Assembly: GCF_039535475.1 (NCBI RefSeq)
Contig: NZ_BAAAXG010000028.1
Span: forward strand, 372,001 to 436,000
Direction: 5' to 3'
DNA: 64,000 nt
Source: Streptomyces showdoensis
Lineage (GTDB): Bacteria > Actinomycetota > Actinomycetes > Streptomycetales > Streptomycetaceae
Shown here: positions 8,983 to 17,473 of the stretch, one piece after another
Position numbering within the stretch: position 1 is the first letter of the stretch
Layout of the letters: every line of letters begins with the position of its first letter
The notes under the pieces: model-generated
Seen by the model: only the letters and a program-made list of their open reading frames with translations
Databases searched by the model: none
Told to the model about the DNA's origin: nothing
Position numbers and translations under genes: made by a program

Positions 8983-9690
8983 TCAGCTCCAGGCGGCGAC
9001 GACGTACCCGACGCCGTAGGGGGCGTCCTCGTACAGCAGCCGGCCCTCCAGGCCCGCGCCCTCGGCCGCGCCCGCGAGGACCTGCCAGGGGGCCCGCCCC
9101 GCCGCCTGCAGCGCGTGCGCGAGGCCGGGGTCCAGGGCGAGCAGGGCGGCCGGGTCGGCCGTCCCCAGCGCGTGGGCGGCCCCGGCGTCGAAGCCCTCGG
9201 CGCGCTCGTCGTAGTAGCCGGGCGCCTTCACCGTGCGGCAGGCGCTGCCGTCGCCCATCACGAGCAGGGCGACCCGCTCCGCCGAGGCGCCGAGCTCCCG
9301 GCCCGCCTCCGCGCACCGGCCGGTCTCCAGGTCCTCGGCGACCCCGAGCCCCTCGACGGGGGCGTCGGCCCAGTCGGTGTGCTCCAGGAGCCAGGCCGCG
9401 ACCGCGAGCGACGGGGGCAGCGGACGCCCCCCGCCGGGCCCGCTGCCGAGCCGTACGGTCAGGTCGACGCCGAAGCCCGCGAAGGAGCCGGCCGAACCGG
9501 CGGGGTGGACGCCCCGGGCGCCCTCCCCGGCGGGGCCGACGACGACCAGCCGGTCGGGGCGGGAGGCGGCGAGCACGGAGAGCGCGTCGGAGCAGGCCGT
9601 CCGCGCGTCGGCGAGCTCGGACGCCGCACCGGCCGCGACGGCCGGCACGAGCAGCGGGGGGCAGGGACACACGGCGGCGGCGACAAGCAT
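8983..9690 (-). CDS. Class III extradiol dioxygenase-like protein
   Basis: This 235-residue protein belongs to the family related to subunit B of class III (LigB-type) extradiol dioxygenases. It starts with LVAAAVCPCPPLLVP, the usual opening of the actinobacterial members, and has the VVVGPAGEG and LLVMGDGSA stretches of the fold. The canonical iron-binding histidines of true dioxygenases are not obvious, since the start carries Cys and Pro where a His would be expected. Catalysis on aromatic substrates should therefore not be assumed. The position between miaB and miaA is conserved in streptomycetes as I recall, and it may share a transcript with the 108-residue gene upstream (10-base gap). 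Confidence 0.7.
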   Translation of the reverse strand: MLVAAAVCPCPPLLVPAVAAGAASELADARTACSDALSVLAASRPDRLVVVGPAGEGARGVHPAGSAGSFAGFGVDLTVRLGSGPGGGRPLPPSLAVAAWLLEHTDWADAPVEGLGVAEDLETGRCAEAGRELGASAERVALLVMGDGSACRTVKAPGYYDERAEGFDAGAAHALGTADPAALLALDPGLAHALQAAGRAPWQVLAGAAEGAGLEGRLLYEDAPYGVGYVVAAWS

Positions 9691-9700
9691 GATCCGCAGC

Positions 9701-10027
9701 CTACTGCTCCGGGCGCCGGTCCACGGGAGGCCGGACCGGACCGCCCGCCTCGTCGGCGGCCGGGTCGGCGGAGTCGTACACGAGCTCGGCGAGGGTGAGG
9801 GTGATCTCCATGCGGGTCACGGCGCCCTGGAGGATCAGCAGGTGGCTGTCGCCGTCCGGGAGGCGGTACACCTCGCGCCGCTTCTCCCGGCGCGGCTTGC
9901 GGTACCACCGCGCGGCCTCGGCCAGCGCCTGCCGGGCGTCCTCCCGCGTGCCGGACACCCGGGCGACGACCTCCGTGACGTACTGCTCGCCGCGCCCGAA
10001 CTGGGCGATGACGGCCCACTGCCCCAT
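9701..10027 (-). CDS. Conserved hypothetical protein
   Basis: This is a 108-residue soluble protein that starts MGQWAVIAQFGRGEQYV. A mixed alpha/beta core with a basic patch (RKPRREKRREVYRL) is followed by an acidic, proline-rich tail. A run of G residues (GGGGGG) lies 5 bases before the ATG at 10027. It lies 75 bases downstream of miaB and 10 bases upstream of the dioxygenase-like gene, so it is probably cotranscribed with them. No characterised domain is recognised. The dense positive patch could bind nucleic acid, but that is only a guess. Confidence 0.65.
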   Translation of the reverse strand: MGQWAVIAQFGRGEQYVTEVVARVSGTREDARQALAEAARWYRKPRREKRREVYRLPDGDSHLLILQGAVTRMEITLTLAELVYDSADPAADEAGGPVRPPVDRRPEQ

Positions 10028-10102
10028 GCTGTCCCCCCTGTGATCGTGCCCGGTGCGGCCGCTTGCGGGAGCCGGTCGGCTCCCCCGCGCGGCCGCGTCG
10101 GG

Positions 10103-11635
10103 TCAGTGGCTCCCGCAGGCCGGGGCGTCGGCGACCGGCAGCGGCTCCGGGACGCCGATCTTCGGCAGCCCGAGCAGGACGCCGGCCGGCTTGGCGGCGG
10201 CCTCGGTGGTGCGCTTCTCCCAGGCGTCGCCCGCGCGGGTGCGGCGGACGGCCGTGGTCGGGCCCTCGGCGAGGAGGTGGTGCGGGGCGGCGTAGGTGAT
10301 CTCGACGGTCACCACGTCGCCCGGGCGCACGTCCTCGTCCGGCTTGGTGAAGTGGACGAGCCGGTTGTCGGGGGCGCGGCCGGAGAGGCGGTGGGTCTCG
10401 CCGTCCTTGCGGCCCTCGCCCTCGGCGACCATAACCTCCAGGGTGCGGCCGACCTGCTTCTTGTTCTCCTCCCAGGAGATCTCCTCCTGGAGGGCGACCA
10501 GGCGCATGTAGCGGTCCTGGACGACCTCCTTGGGGATCTGGCCCTCCATGGTCGCCGCGGGGGTGCCGGGGCGCTTGGAGTACTGGAAGGTGAAGGCGTT
10601 CGCGAAGCGGGCCTCGCGGACCGCGTGCATGGTCTGCTCGAAGTCCTCCTCGGTCTCGCCGGGGAAGCCCACGATGATGTCGGTGGAGATGGCGGCGTGC
10701 GGGATGGCCGCGCGCACCTTCTCGATGATCCCGAGGAAGCGCTCCTGGCGGTACGAGCGGCGCATCGCCTTCAGGACGGTGTCCGAGCCGGACTGCATCG
10801 GCATGTGCAGCTGCGGCATCACGTTCGGGGTCTCGGCCATGGCGGCGATGACGTCGTCGGTGAAGTCGCGCGGGTGCGGCGAGGTGAAGCGGACGCGCTC
10901 CAGGCCCTCGATCTCCCCGCAGGCGCGCAGCAGCTTGCTGAAGGCCTCGCGGTCGCCCAGGTCGGAGCCGTACGCGTTGACGTTCTGGCCGAGCAGGGTG
11001 ATCTCGGAGACGCCCTCGCCGACCAGCGCCTCGATCTCGGCGAGGATGTCGCCGGGACGGCGGTCCTCCTCCTTGCCGCGCAGCGCCGGGACGATGCAGA
11101 AGGTGCAGGTGTTGTTGCAGCCGACGGAGATCGAGACCCAGGCGGCGTACGCGGACTCGCGCCGGGTCGGCAGCGTGGAGGGGAAGGCCTCCAGCGACTC
11201 GGCGATCTCGACCTGCGCCTCCTCCAGGACGCGGGCGCGCTCCAGGAGGACCGGCAGCTTGCCGATGTTGTGGGTGCCGAAGACCACGTCGACCCAGGGG
11301 GCCTTCTTGACGATGGTGTCGCGGTCCTTCTGCGCCAGGCAGCCGCCGACGGCGATCTGCATGCCGGGGCGGCCGGCCTTGCGCGGGGCGAGCCGGCCGA
11401 GGTTGCCGTACAGCTTGTTGTCGGCGTTCTCGCGGACGGCGCAGGTGTTGAAGACCACGACGTCGGCGTCGCCGTCGGCGTCCGCCGGGGCCTTGACGTA
11501 ACCCGCCTCCTCCAGGAGGCCGGAGAGCCGCTCGGAGTCGTGGACGTTCATCTGGCACCCGTAGGTGCGTACTTCGTAGGTGCGCGTCACGCCCGCCTCG
11601 GCCACTGCTCCGGTCCCGTCTTTGCTGCTGGTCAC
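10103..11635 (-). CDS. miaB: tRNA-2-methylthio-N6-dimethylallyladenosine synthase
   Basis: MiaB is a radical-SAM methylthiotransferase that completes ms2i6A37 on tRNAs already modified by MiaA. The domain order is UPF0004 ([13 protein letters not shown], with three conserved Cys for the auxiliary cluster), a radical SAM core with CNNTCTFC, and a C-terminal TRAM domain. I choose the GTG at 11635 (510 residues) because the family starts a short way before [12 protein letters not shown]; an in-frame start 84 bases upstream would add an atypical Arg/Pro-rich stretch. A second methylthiotransferase, RimO, lies at 49581-51140 in this window. Confidence 0.95.
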   Translation of the reverse strand: MTSSKDGTGAVAEAGVTRTYEVRTYGCQMNVHDSERLSGLLEEAGYVKAPADADGDADVVVFNTCAVRENADNKLYGNLGRLAPRKAGRPGMQIAVGGCLAQKDRDTIVKKAPWVDVVFGTHNIGKLPVLLERARVLEEAQVEIAESLEAFPSTLPTRRESAYAAWVSISVGCNNTCTFCIVPALRGKEEDRRPGDILAEIEALVGEGVSEITLLGQNVNAYGSDLGDREAFSKLLRACGEIEGLERVRFTSPHPRDFTDDVIAAMAETPNVMPQLHMPMQSGSDTVLKAMRRSYRQERFLGIIEKVRAAIPHAAISTDIIVGFPGETEEDFEQTMHAVREARFANAFTFQYSKRPGTPAATMEGQIPKEVVQDRYMRLVALQEEISWEENKKQVGRTLEVMVAEGEGRKDGETHRLSGRAPDNRLVHFTKPDEDVRPGDVVTVEITYAAPHHLLAEGPTTAVRRTRAGDAWEKRTTEAAAKPAGVLLGLPKIGVPEPLPVADAPACGSH

Positions 11636-11669
11636 CTGACAAGGGTAAGGGGGCCCCGGGACTGTCCGG

Positions 11670-12344
11670 CTACCTCGGGCCGCCGCTCGCCTCGACCAGG
11701 GCCGTGAGCTGCGCGGCAAGGCTCCCGGCCTCGGGTCGGACGGCGCCCGCGAAGGCCGCGGAACCGACGGTGAAGGCGTCGGCCCCCGCCGCGTCGAGCG
11801 CGTGGATCTGTTCCGGGGAGGAGAGCGAGCCGGCCACCACGAGCCGGCCCGCCGTGGCGGCGCGGGCGGCGCGGACCAGGTCGAGCGGGTCCGCCTCGGT
11901 GGCCCGGTGGGCGAGCAGGTCGACGCCGGCGCACCCGGCGGCCTCGGCCCGGCGGCAGTCCTCGGCGATCCGGGCCGGGGTGCCGGCCAGGCGGGTCGGA
12001 TGGCCCTGGGGCTCTCCCGCGAAGGGCAGGTAGCGGACGGGGGTGCCGTCGAGCAGGCCGAGGGTCTCCTCGATCCAGACGCCGCCCATCAGCCAGTCGA
12101 CACCGAGGTCGGCCGCCGCCCGTACGGAGTCGAGGGCCTGCTCGCGGCCGGTGGAGACGACCTCCAGGTGGCTGGTGGCGCCGAGCTCCTTGATCTGCTC
12201 GTGGAGGCGGGCCAGGGTCGCGGGGTCGACGCCGACGTCCTTGAAGCCGATGTGGGTGATGCCGAGGCCGCGGACGGAGTCCAGGACGTGGAGGCAGTCG
12301 GTGACGGTCCTGTCGTCACGGGTGAGCATGAAGATGAAGTCCAT
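11670..12344 (-). CDS. TIM-barrel protein of sugar-acid operon
   Basis: This 224-residue protein has a beta/alpha-barrel pattern. Repeated strand-helix units include [21 protein letters not shown] and VDWLMGG. The last part carries two classic phosphate-binding loops, [13 protein letters not shown] and [10 protein letters not shown], like those of HisA, TrpF or KDPG-aldolase-type barrels. It starts 12 bases after the pdxA2 stop with GAGGGA ahead of the ATG, so it is the third gene of the kinase/pdxA2 operon. Its substrate should be a phosphorylated intermediate, perhaps an isomerisation or aldol step after the PdxA2 reaction. I know no characterised member, so the role is inferred from context only. 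Confidence 0.6.
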   Translation of the reverse strand: MDFIFMLTRDDRTVTDCLHVLDSVRGLGITHIGFKDVGVDPATLARLHEQIKELGATSHLEVVSTGREQALDSVRAAADLGVDWLMGGVWIEETLGLLDGTPVRYLPFAGEPQGHPTRLAGTPARIAEDCRRAEAAGCAGVDLLAHRATEADPLDLVRAARAATAGRLVVAGSLSSPEQIHALDAAGADAFTVGSAAFAGAVRPEAGSLAAQLTALVEASGGPR

Positions 12345-12356
12345 GGGGTCCCTCGG

Positions 12357-13482
12357 TCAGGAGTGGTCGGAGTGGTCGGTGCGGTCGGCCGGCTCGACGG
12401 CGCGGGGGGCGTGGTCCGCGCGGTCGGCCAGCTCGGCGGCGTGGTGCAGGGCGGTGAGCAGGCTGGTGTGGTCGGCGGTGCCGGTGCCCGCGAGGTCGAA
12501 GGCGGTGCCGTGGTCGACGCTGGTGCGGACGAACGGCAGGCCGAGGGTGATGTTGACCCCGTGCTCCAGGCCCAGGTACTTCACCGGGATCAGGCCCTGG
12601 TCGTGGTACTGGGCCACGACGGCGTCGAACTCGCCCGCGCGGGCCCGCATGAACACGGTGTCGGCGGGGTGCGGCCCGCTGGCGTCGATTCCCTCGGCGC
12701 GGGCGGCCCGCACGGCGGGGGCGATGACGTCGAGGTCCTCGCGGCCGAAGAGGCCGTTCTCCCCGGCGTGCGGGTTGAGTCCCGCGACGGCGATGCGGGG
12801 CCGGGACCCGGCTCCCGGTCCGCCGCCGAGGGCCTGGTGGGTGAGCCGGATGATGTCCAGCTCGCGCTCGGGGGTGAGCGCGTCGATCGCGGTGCGCAGC
12901 GACTGGTGCACGGTGACGAGGACGGTCCGCAGCTCGTCGTTGGCCATCATCATGGCGTAGCGCTCGGTGCCGGAGAGTTCGGCCAGGATCTCGGTGTGGC
13001 CGGGGTAGGGCAGCCCGGCGAGCCGGAGGGCCTCCTTGTTGATCGGGGCGGTGGTGATCGCCCGCACCTCCCCGGCGAGCGCCAGCTCGATGCCCCGGCG
13101 CACGTACGCGAAGGAGGCCCGCGCCCGCGCGGGCGTCCACGGTGCCGAGGGCGAGCGCGGCGGGGAGGGCGGGGCCCTCGGGCAGCACGTGGAGGACCCC
13201 GGGCTCCCCCGGACCGCCGTAGCCGGCCCCGGCCTCGGCCGCGGTGGCGACCGTCCGGACGGTCAGCGGGACGCCGGCGTCCCGGCAGGCGCGGGCGAGG
13301 GCACCGGGGTCGCCGATGACGAGGACCGCGGCGCGGCGGCGCGGGTCGGCGCAGACCTTGACGGTGATCTCGGGACCCACGCCGTGCGGGTCGCCCATGG
13401 TGAGGGCGATGGGGCGGGGGTCGGGGCGGGACTTCCGGGGGGAGCCCGGGCCGGCCTCCGGCCCTCCCGCGGGGCGGCTCAT
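12357..13482 (-). pseudogene. pdxA2: PdxA2-like dehydrogenase, frameshifted
   Basis: PdxA2 proteins oxidise and decarboxylate a four-carbon sugar-acid 4-phosphate (D-threonate or D-erythronate type) and resemble the vitamin B6 enzyme PdxA. Here the protein is split over two frames. The first part, from the ATG at 13482, reads LTMGDPHGVGPEI and continues to VDARAGAG. The rest, with PINKEAL, GHTEIL, NPHAGE and YHDQGL, is in another frame. Removing one C on the + strand near 13118-13126, inside a GC-rich run, restores VDARAGAASFAYVRRGIELA. The whole length (1126 bases) is one base over a multiple of three. All metal-binding His regions survive, so this is a recent mutation or a sequencing error. 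The ATG overlaps the kinase stop (ATGA). Confidence 0.85.
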
Positions 13483-14636
13483 CGGGCCTCGCCCCCGTCG
13501 AGGAGGGCGCAGAGGCGTGCGAGGGTGCCGTCGTCGCCGAAGCCGCCGGCCTTGACGAGGACCGGGAGGCGGGGGGCGGTGGGGCCGTGGAGGGTGCCGC
13601 GGGCGATGCCCGGTTCGGGCTCGTCGTGGAGCTCGATGCCCGTGGCGCCGAGGGCGCCGAGGACGGCCGCGGCGGTCTCGCCGCCGGTGAGGACGAGTCC
13701 GTCGGCCAGGCCCTTGCCGACCGCCTCCGCCGCCGCCTCGGCGAGGCGACGGGTCAGCGCGGCCGGGTCGGCGCCCCGCGCGTCGGGGGTGTGCAGCACG
13801 AGCAGGGGCGCCGCCGACGCGCTCAGGGCGGCGACGGCCGCCGCCGGGTCGCCGGCCACGGCGCCGTCCGCGCCCGACCGCTCGTACAGCGCGGCGAGTT
13901 GGCGCCTGCTGGCGGGATGGGCGCTGCCGACGACGGCCAGCGGGCGGCGCACCGGCGGCAGTCCCGGGAACTCCCCGGCGGGGGTACGGCGATGACGGCG
14001 GGCCAGGGCCCCGGCGAGGCCCGGGGAGCCGACCCACAGGACCTCCTCGGGGCGGGGCACCGCGGCGGCGACCGCCTCCAGCTCCTCCTCCGTCGTCGCC
14101 GAGCAGACGAACACGCCCTCCCCCGCGAGGAGTTCGAGCCGGTCGGGTTCGACGGCGACGCACTCCGGCAGCAGCCGGGTCAGGTCGGCGGTGCGGACCG
14201 GGTGGGCCGGGTCGCGGGCGAACTCGCTCTCGTCGACCCGTACGCCCCGGACGTACTGCACGCCACGGACCGTCGTCCGCCCCTCCGCCGGGAACGCGGG
14301 GGCGACGACGGCCGTGCGGCGGCCCGAACCGGCGAGGGCGGCCCGCAGTTCGGCGGCCACATGGCCGCGGAGGGTCGAGTCGACCGTCTTGAGCAGCAGA
14401 TCCGCGCCCGCGTACGCCGTGGCCGCCGCCCGCGTCCGGGCGGCCGCGGCGGTGGCGTCGACGAGGCGGGTGCCGAGGTCCACGGCCGTGACACCGGGCG
14501 GCAGGGCGGCGCCCCGCCGGCCCGCGGGCGGGTCGAACAGGACCAGGGCGCGGTGCCCGGACCTGCGGAAGGGGACGGCGCCGTCGGCGGCGCTGGTGAG
14601 GTCGTCGGCGAGGACGACGACGGTGGACGGCTCCAT
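13479..14636 (-). CDS. Four-carbon acid sugar kinase family (DUF1537)
   Basis: This 385-residue kinase belongs to the OtnK/DtnK/LtnK family, which phosphorylates D-threonate, D- or L-erythronate and similar acids at the 4-position. The N-terminal domain has ADDLTSAADG (usually ADDLTGA) and KTVDSTLRG. The C-terminal nucleotide-binding domain has LTGGETA and KAGGFG. It is the first gene of an operon with pdxA2 and a TIM-barrel protein, and it overlaps pdxA2 by four bases. A divergent LysR regulator lies 110 bases upstream and probably controls it. The pairing with a PdxA2 homolog is the known genetic signature of threonate/erythronate use. Which isomer is used cannot be told from sequence. Confidence 0.85.
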   Translation of the reverse strand: MEPSTVVVLADDLTSAADGAVPFRRSGHRALVLFDPPAGRRGAALPPGVTAVDLGTRLVDATAAAARTRAAATAYAGADLLLKTVDSTLRGHVAAELRAALAGSGRRTAVVAPAFPAEGRTTVRGVQYVRGVRVDESEFARDPAHPVRTADLTRLLPECVAVEPDRLELLAGEGVFVCSATTEEELEAVAAAVPRPEEVLWVGSPGLAGALARRHRRTPAGEFPGLPPVRRPLAVVGSAHPASRRQLAALYERSGADGAVAGDPAAAVAALSASAAPLLVLHTPDARGADPAALTRRLAEAAAEAVGKGLADGLVLTGGETAAAVLGALGATGIELHDEPEPGIARGTLHGPTAPRLPVLVKAGGFGDDGTLARLCALLDGGEAR

Positions 14637-14717
14637 CGCGTGGGATGCCCCTCGGGTCGGTTTTCCGTGACGAGATCAACAGTGGCCCGCACGAACCCGC
14701 TGGACAAGCGATTCCTT

Positions 14718-14744
14718 CTCACTCCACCTGTGAGTAGATTTCAC
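14718..14744. promoter_or_regulatory. Candidate LysR operator with 11-bp phased half-sites
   Basis: TCAC (14719-14722), GTGA (14730-14733) and TCAC (14741-14744) alternate in orientation with starts exactly 11 bp apart; CTCAC and GTGAG form a 17-bp inverted repeat. The array ends just before the LysR start codon and lies in the 110-base gap shared with the kinase operon. The pattern is seen; the assignment to this LysR protein is inferred. Confidence 0.45.
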
Positions 14745-14746
14745 AC

Positions 14747-15712
14747 ATGAGCCGCCCGGACCTGCCCCCGCTGAACACCCTGCTGCCCTTCGAGGCGACC
14801 GTGCGCCACGCGAGCATGACCCGGGCCGCGCAGGAGCTCCACGTCACCCACGGGGCGGTCAGCCGCCAGGTGCAGAACCTGGAGAAGGCGCTCGGCACGC
14901 CCCTGTTCGAGCGCGGCCCGCGCTCCCTGCGGCCCACCCCGCAGGCCCGCCGCCTCGCCGCGGCGGTCCGGGAGGCCCTGGACCTCGTCGAGGCGGCGGC
15001 CGTGGAGGCCTCCGGCCGGGAGCGGAGCGGCCCGCTCGCCCTGTCCTGCGAGCCGACCCTCCTGATGCGCTGGCTCATCCCGCGCCTGCCGGACCTCGCG
15101 GTGCGGCTCCCCGAGCTCACGGTGCACCTGTCGGCGGGCGGCGGTCCGGTCGCGTTCGCCCGGGACACGGTGGACGCGGCGGTCCGCCGGGACGACTTCC
15201 CGGTGCCCGAGGGGGTGAGCCGGGTGCCGCTCTTCGAGGAGTGGATCGGCCCGGTCTGCCGCCCCGAGCTCGCCGCACGACTGACCGGCGGGGAGCCCGT
15301 CCCCCTGCTGCACACCAGCACGCGACCGACCGCATGGGACGACTGGCGGCGGCTGAGCGGGAGCGGCCCGCGGGGGGCCGGCGAGCAGACCTTCGAGCAC
15401 TTCTACCTGGCGCTCCAGGCCGCCGTCGCCGGCGTGGGCGTCGCCATCGGGCCGTACGCGCTCGTCCGGGACGACCTGGAACGGGGGCAGTTGGCGGCCC
15501 CGTACGGGTTCGTCGCGGACGGCACCGGCTACGGACTGCTGAGCCCCCGCCCGCCGGAGCGGGACACGAGGACCGCCGCGCTGCTCGGCTGGCTGCGGGA
15601 GCAGGCGGCGGCCCTGGTCCCGCCGCCCGGGGAGCGGCGGGAGCGGGCGGCCGGTCCGGGCGGTCCGGCTGCGTCGGCGGCCCCGGCGGCCCCGGCGGCC
15701 CCGGCGGGCTGA
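14747..15712 (+). CDS. LysR-family regulator (GcvA-like)
   Basis: This 321-residue LysR-type regulator has an N-terminal winged helix-turn-helix (LLPFEATVRHASMTRAAQEL, then VTHGAVSRQVQNLE) and a substrate-binding domain of the GcvA type. The last 40 residues are a low-complexity Ala/Pro/Gly tail that runs into a repetitive stretch of DNA. It is transcribed away from the sugar-acid kinase operon, the classic arrangement for a LysR activator and its target, and the inducer would be the sugar acid or its phosphate. The ATG overlaps the right edge of a phased inverted-repeat array, which suggests autoregulation. Confidence 0.88.
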   Translation: MSRPDLPPLNTLLPFEATVRHASMTRAAQELHVTHGAVSRQVQNLEKALGTPLFERGPRSLRPTPQARRLAAAVREALDLVEAAAVEASGRERSGPLALSCEPTLLMRWLIPRLPDLAVRLPELTVHLSAGGGPVAFARDTVDAAVRRDDFPVPEGVSRVPLFEEWIGPVCRPELAARLTGGEPVPLLHTSTRPTAWDDWRRLSGSGPRGAGEQTFEHFYLALQAAVAGVGVAIGPYALVRDDLERGQLAAPYGFVADGTGYGLLSPRPPERDTRTAALLGWLREQAAALVPPPGERRERAAGPGGPAASAAPAAPAAPAG

Positions 15713-15750
15713 ACGGTCCGGGGAGCCGAGGGGTCCCGGGAGCCGGCGGG

Positions 15751-15941
15751 CCGAGCGGTCCGGGGAGCCGACGGGCCGAGCGGTCCGGCGGGCTCAGCGG
15801 TCCGGCGGACCGAGCGGTCCGGGGAGCCGACGGGCCGAGCGGTCCGGCGGGCTCAGCGGTCCGGCGGGCCGAGCGGTCCGGGGAGCCGACGGGCCGAGCG
15901 GTCCGGCGGGCTCAGCGGTCCGGCGGACCGAGCGGTCCGAC
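15751..15941. repeat. 59-bp tandem repeat, about 3.2 copies
   Basis: The unit starts CCGAGCGGTCCGG and recurs at 15751, 15810, 15869 and (partial) 15928, exactly 59 bases apart. Inside each unit a 17-base sub-repeat around GCGGTCCGG appears three times. The array fills the gap between the LysR stop and the convergent secreted-protein gene. It encodes nothing convincing and has no spacer diversity, so it is a VNTR-like array. It may also help terminate the two convergent transcripts. Confidence 0.85.
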
Positions 15942-15961
15942 CGTGCCGCCGGACCCGGCCG

Positions 15962-17395
15962 TCAGCCCAGCGGGACCGTGCGGGTCGCCCGTGCCGACCG
16001 GGTCGCGGCGGACGAGGGGACCTTCAGGAGGCCCTTGTCGGAGGAGTAGGCGGCCGCCCCGGCGTCGACCGGGGTCGTGGTCATCGGACGGGCCGCGGCG
16101 CACCGCTGCTTCTCCGCCTCGGCCATCGGTCCGGTGCGCTGGAGCAGGCGGTCGGGCACTCCGCGCGAGGGTCCGTCGATGACGGCGTGCAACCGGTAGT
16201 CGTCCTTCCTGCTGAGGAACCAGCCCTCGACGCGCTCCCGGCTCGGCTGGAGCTCGATCCAGCTGACCTCGCCCGGCTGGATGCGCTCGACGACGGTGCG
16301 CTGCTCGCCGCCGAACCACTGCCAGGCGCGCTGCCAGCCCTTCTCGTACGCGAGCGAGAACTGGCCCGCCATCGGGCGCTCCTTGATCCGCTTCTCGTCC
16401 TCCGCGCGGTCGCCGGACGTGGGCAGCTTGGCCACGTCGTTGAGGGAGAGGCCGGCGGCGGCGTAGGTCTGGGCGATGCTGTCGTAGGAGCGCTCCGAGA
16501 AGCCGATGACCCGGTTGTGGTCGAGGGTGCTGCGGGTGCAGTTGACGAATGCCTCGCCGACCACCCGGGCACGGTCGTAGTAGCGGAAGGACATCCGCAT
16601 GTCGGGCCGGAAGACGCAGGCGTTCTCGCCGTTGCAGGCGGCGGCCGCGTTGTGCAGCGTCGACTGGCGCTCGTTGCCCTTGTACGCCTCGGCCGTGCCG
16701 AGCGCCGTCTTGTCGACGGTCCGGTCGAGCGGGACGGGCACCTCGACGGCGCGGACGCGGGTGATCATCGGGGTGCAGGTGACGTGCGTCTTGGAGTCGG
16801 TGACCTTGGAGGCGAAGGTGAGCAGGGGCTCGTTCTCGCCGGCCACGAAGGTGTAGGTGCGCTTGGTCCAACGCCCGGGCCCCGGGGTCCCCTTGACCCT
16901 GTCGGGGTCTCCGGCGGTGGTCACCGCCCGGACGGTGCCGCCGGAGCCCTCGACGGTGTACGGCTGGCCGTCGACGACGTCCGAGCCGTTGCACTCCTTC
17001 GAGACGGCCGGGCTGTCCTCGTACTCGACCGTCACCTCGGCTCCGGCACGGACCCCGCGCAGGCGCTGCGCGAGGGAGTTGCCCTGTTTCTCCAGGGCGA
17101 CGCCGTGGGCGTTGTCGGTGCGGCCCGACGCGGACGGGGAGTAGCGCTGGTTCCGGCCGTCCCAGGAGTCGAGGCCGACGGTGGTGGGGCCGTCGCCCTT
17201 CATGACGGGGTCGGCGAAGTCGCCGTTGAGGACGTTGACGGCCTGGGGCGCCGGGGCTTCGGCGGCCGCGCAGGGACCGGTGAGGACGGCCGGGAGCAGC
17301 AGGCCCGCGGCCGTGATCGCGCGAACGGCGGAGGCGGAGGAGGGGCGGGACCGGAGGGTCGGGCGGGAGGGGACGGGCGCGGAGGTGGGGGGCAT
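15962..17395 (-). CDS. Secreted protein, possible toxin-like beta module
   Basis: This 477-residue protein has an N-terminal signal peptide (basic start, hydrophobic AVRAITAAGLLLPAVLTG, then Ala-rich cleavage region). Mature residues 50-190 begin VLNGDFADP and look like a galactose-binding beta-sandwich (the pattern NGDF...LxQxLxGVxAGxxVxV). The C-terminal half has a stretch running from FVNCT to RIQPGEVSW and RVEGWF. That order (a CT motif, an aromatic/Ser-Thr strand, then a PG turn) parallels the middle of the neighbouring 312-residue protein. The ATG at 17395 follows GAGGAG. It is the last gene of a three-gene leftward operon of secreted proteins. No catalytic motif is visible; a pore-forming or binding role is a guess. 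Confidence 0.6.
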   Translation of the reverse strand: MPPTSAPVPSRPTLRSRPSSASAVRAITAAGLLLPAVLTGPCAAAEAPAPQAVNVLNGDFADPVMKGDGPTTVGLDSWDGRNQRYSPSASGRTDNAHGVALEKQGNSLAQRLRGVRAGAEVTVEYEDSPAVSKECNGSDVVDGQPYTVEGSGGTVRAVTTAGDPDRVKGTPGPGRWTKRTYTFVAGENEPLLTFASKVTDSKTHVTCTPMITRVRAVEVPVPLDRTVDKTALGTAEAYKGNERQSTLHNAAAACNGENACVFRPDMRMSFRYYDRARVVGEAFVNCTRSTLDHNRVIGFSERSYDSIAQTYAAAGLSLNDVAKLPTSGDRAEDEKRIKERPMAGQFSLAYEKGWQRAWQWFGGEQRTVVERIQPGEVSWIELQPSRERVEGWFLSRKDDYRLHAVIDGPSRGVPDRLLQRTGPMAEAEKQRCAAARPMTTTPVDAGAAAYSSDKGLLKVPSSAATRSARATRTVPLG

Positions 17396-17473
17396 GGGGG
17401 ACGGACTCCTCGTGGGGGTGGTGCGTGCCAGGGGCGGGACGGGGAGAGCTGGGGAGCGCGGGAGTCGTGCCGC

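Noticed and set aside
8983..9690. Active aromatic ring-cleaving dioxygenase
   Set aside because: The usual iron-binding His pair is not evident and no aromatic pathway gene is nearby.
12316..14679. 787-residue frame spanning the kinase and part of pdxA2
   Set aside because: Only the segment with the PdxA N-terminus is real; the rest is an out-of-frame reading of the kinase gene.
15751..15941. Possible CRISPR array
   Set aside because: Units are joined without unique spacers, are longer than CRISPR repeats, and no cas gene is near.
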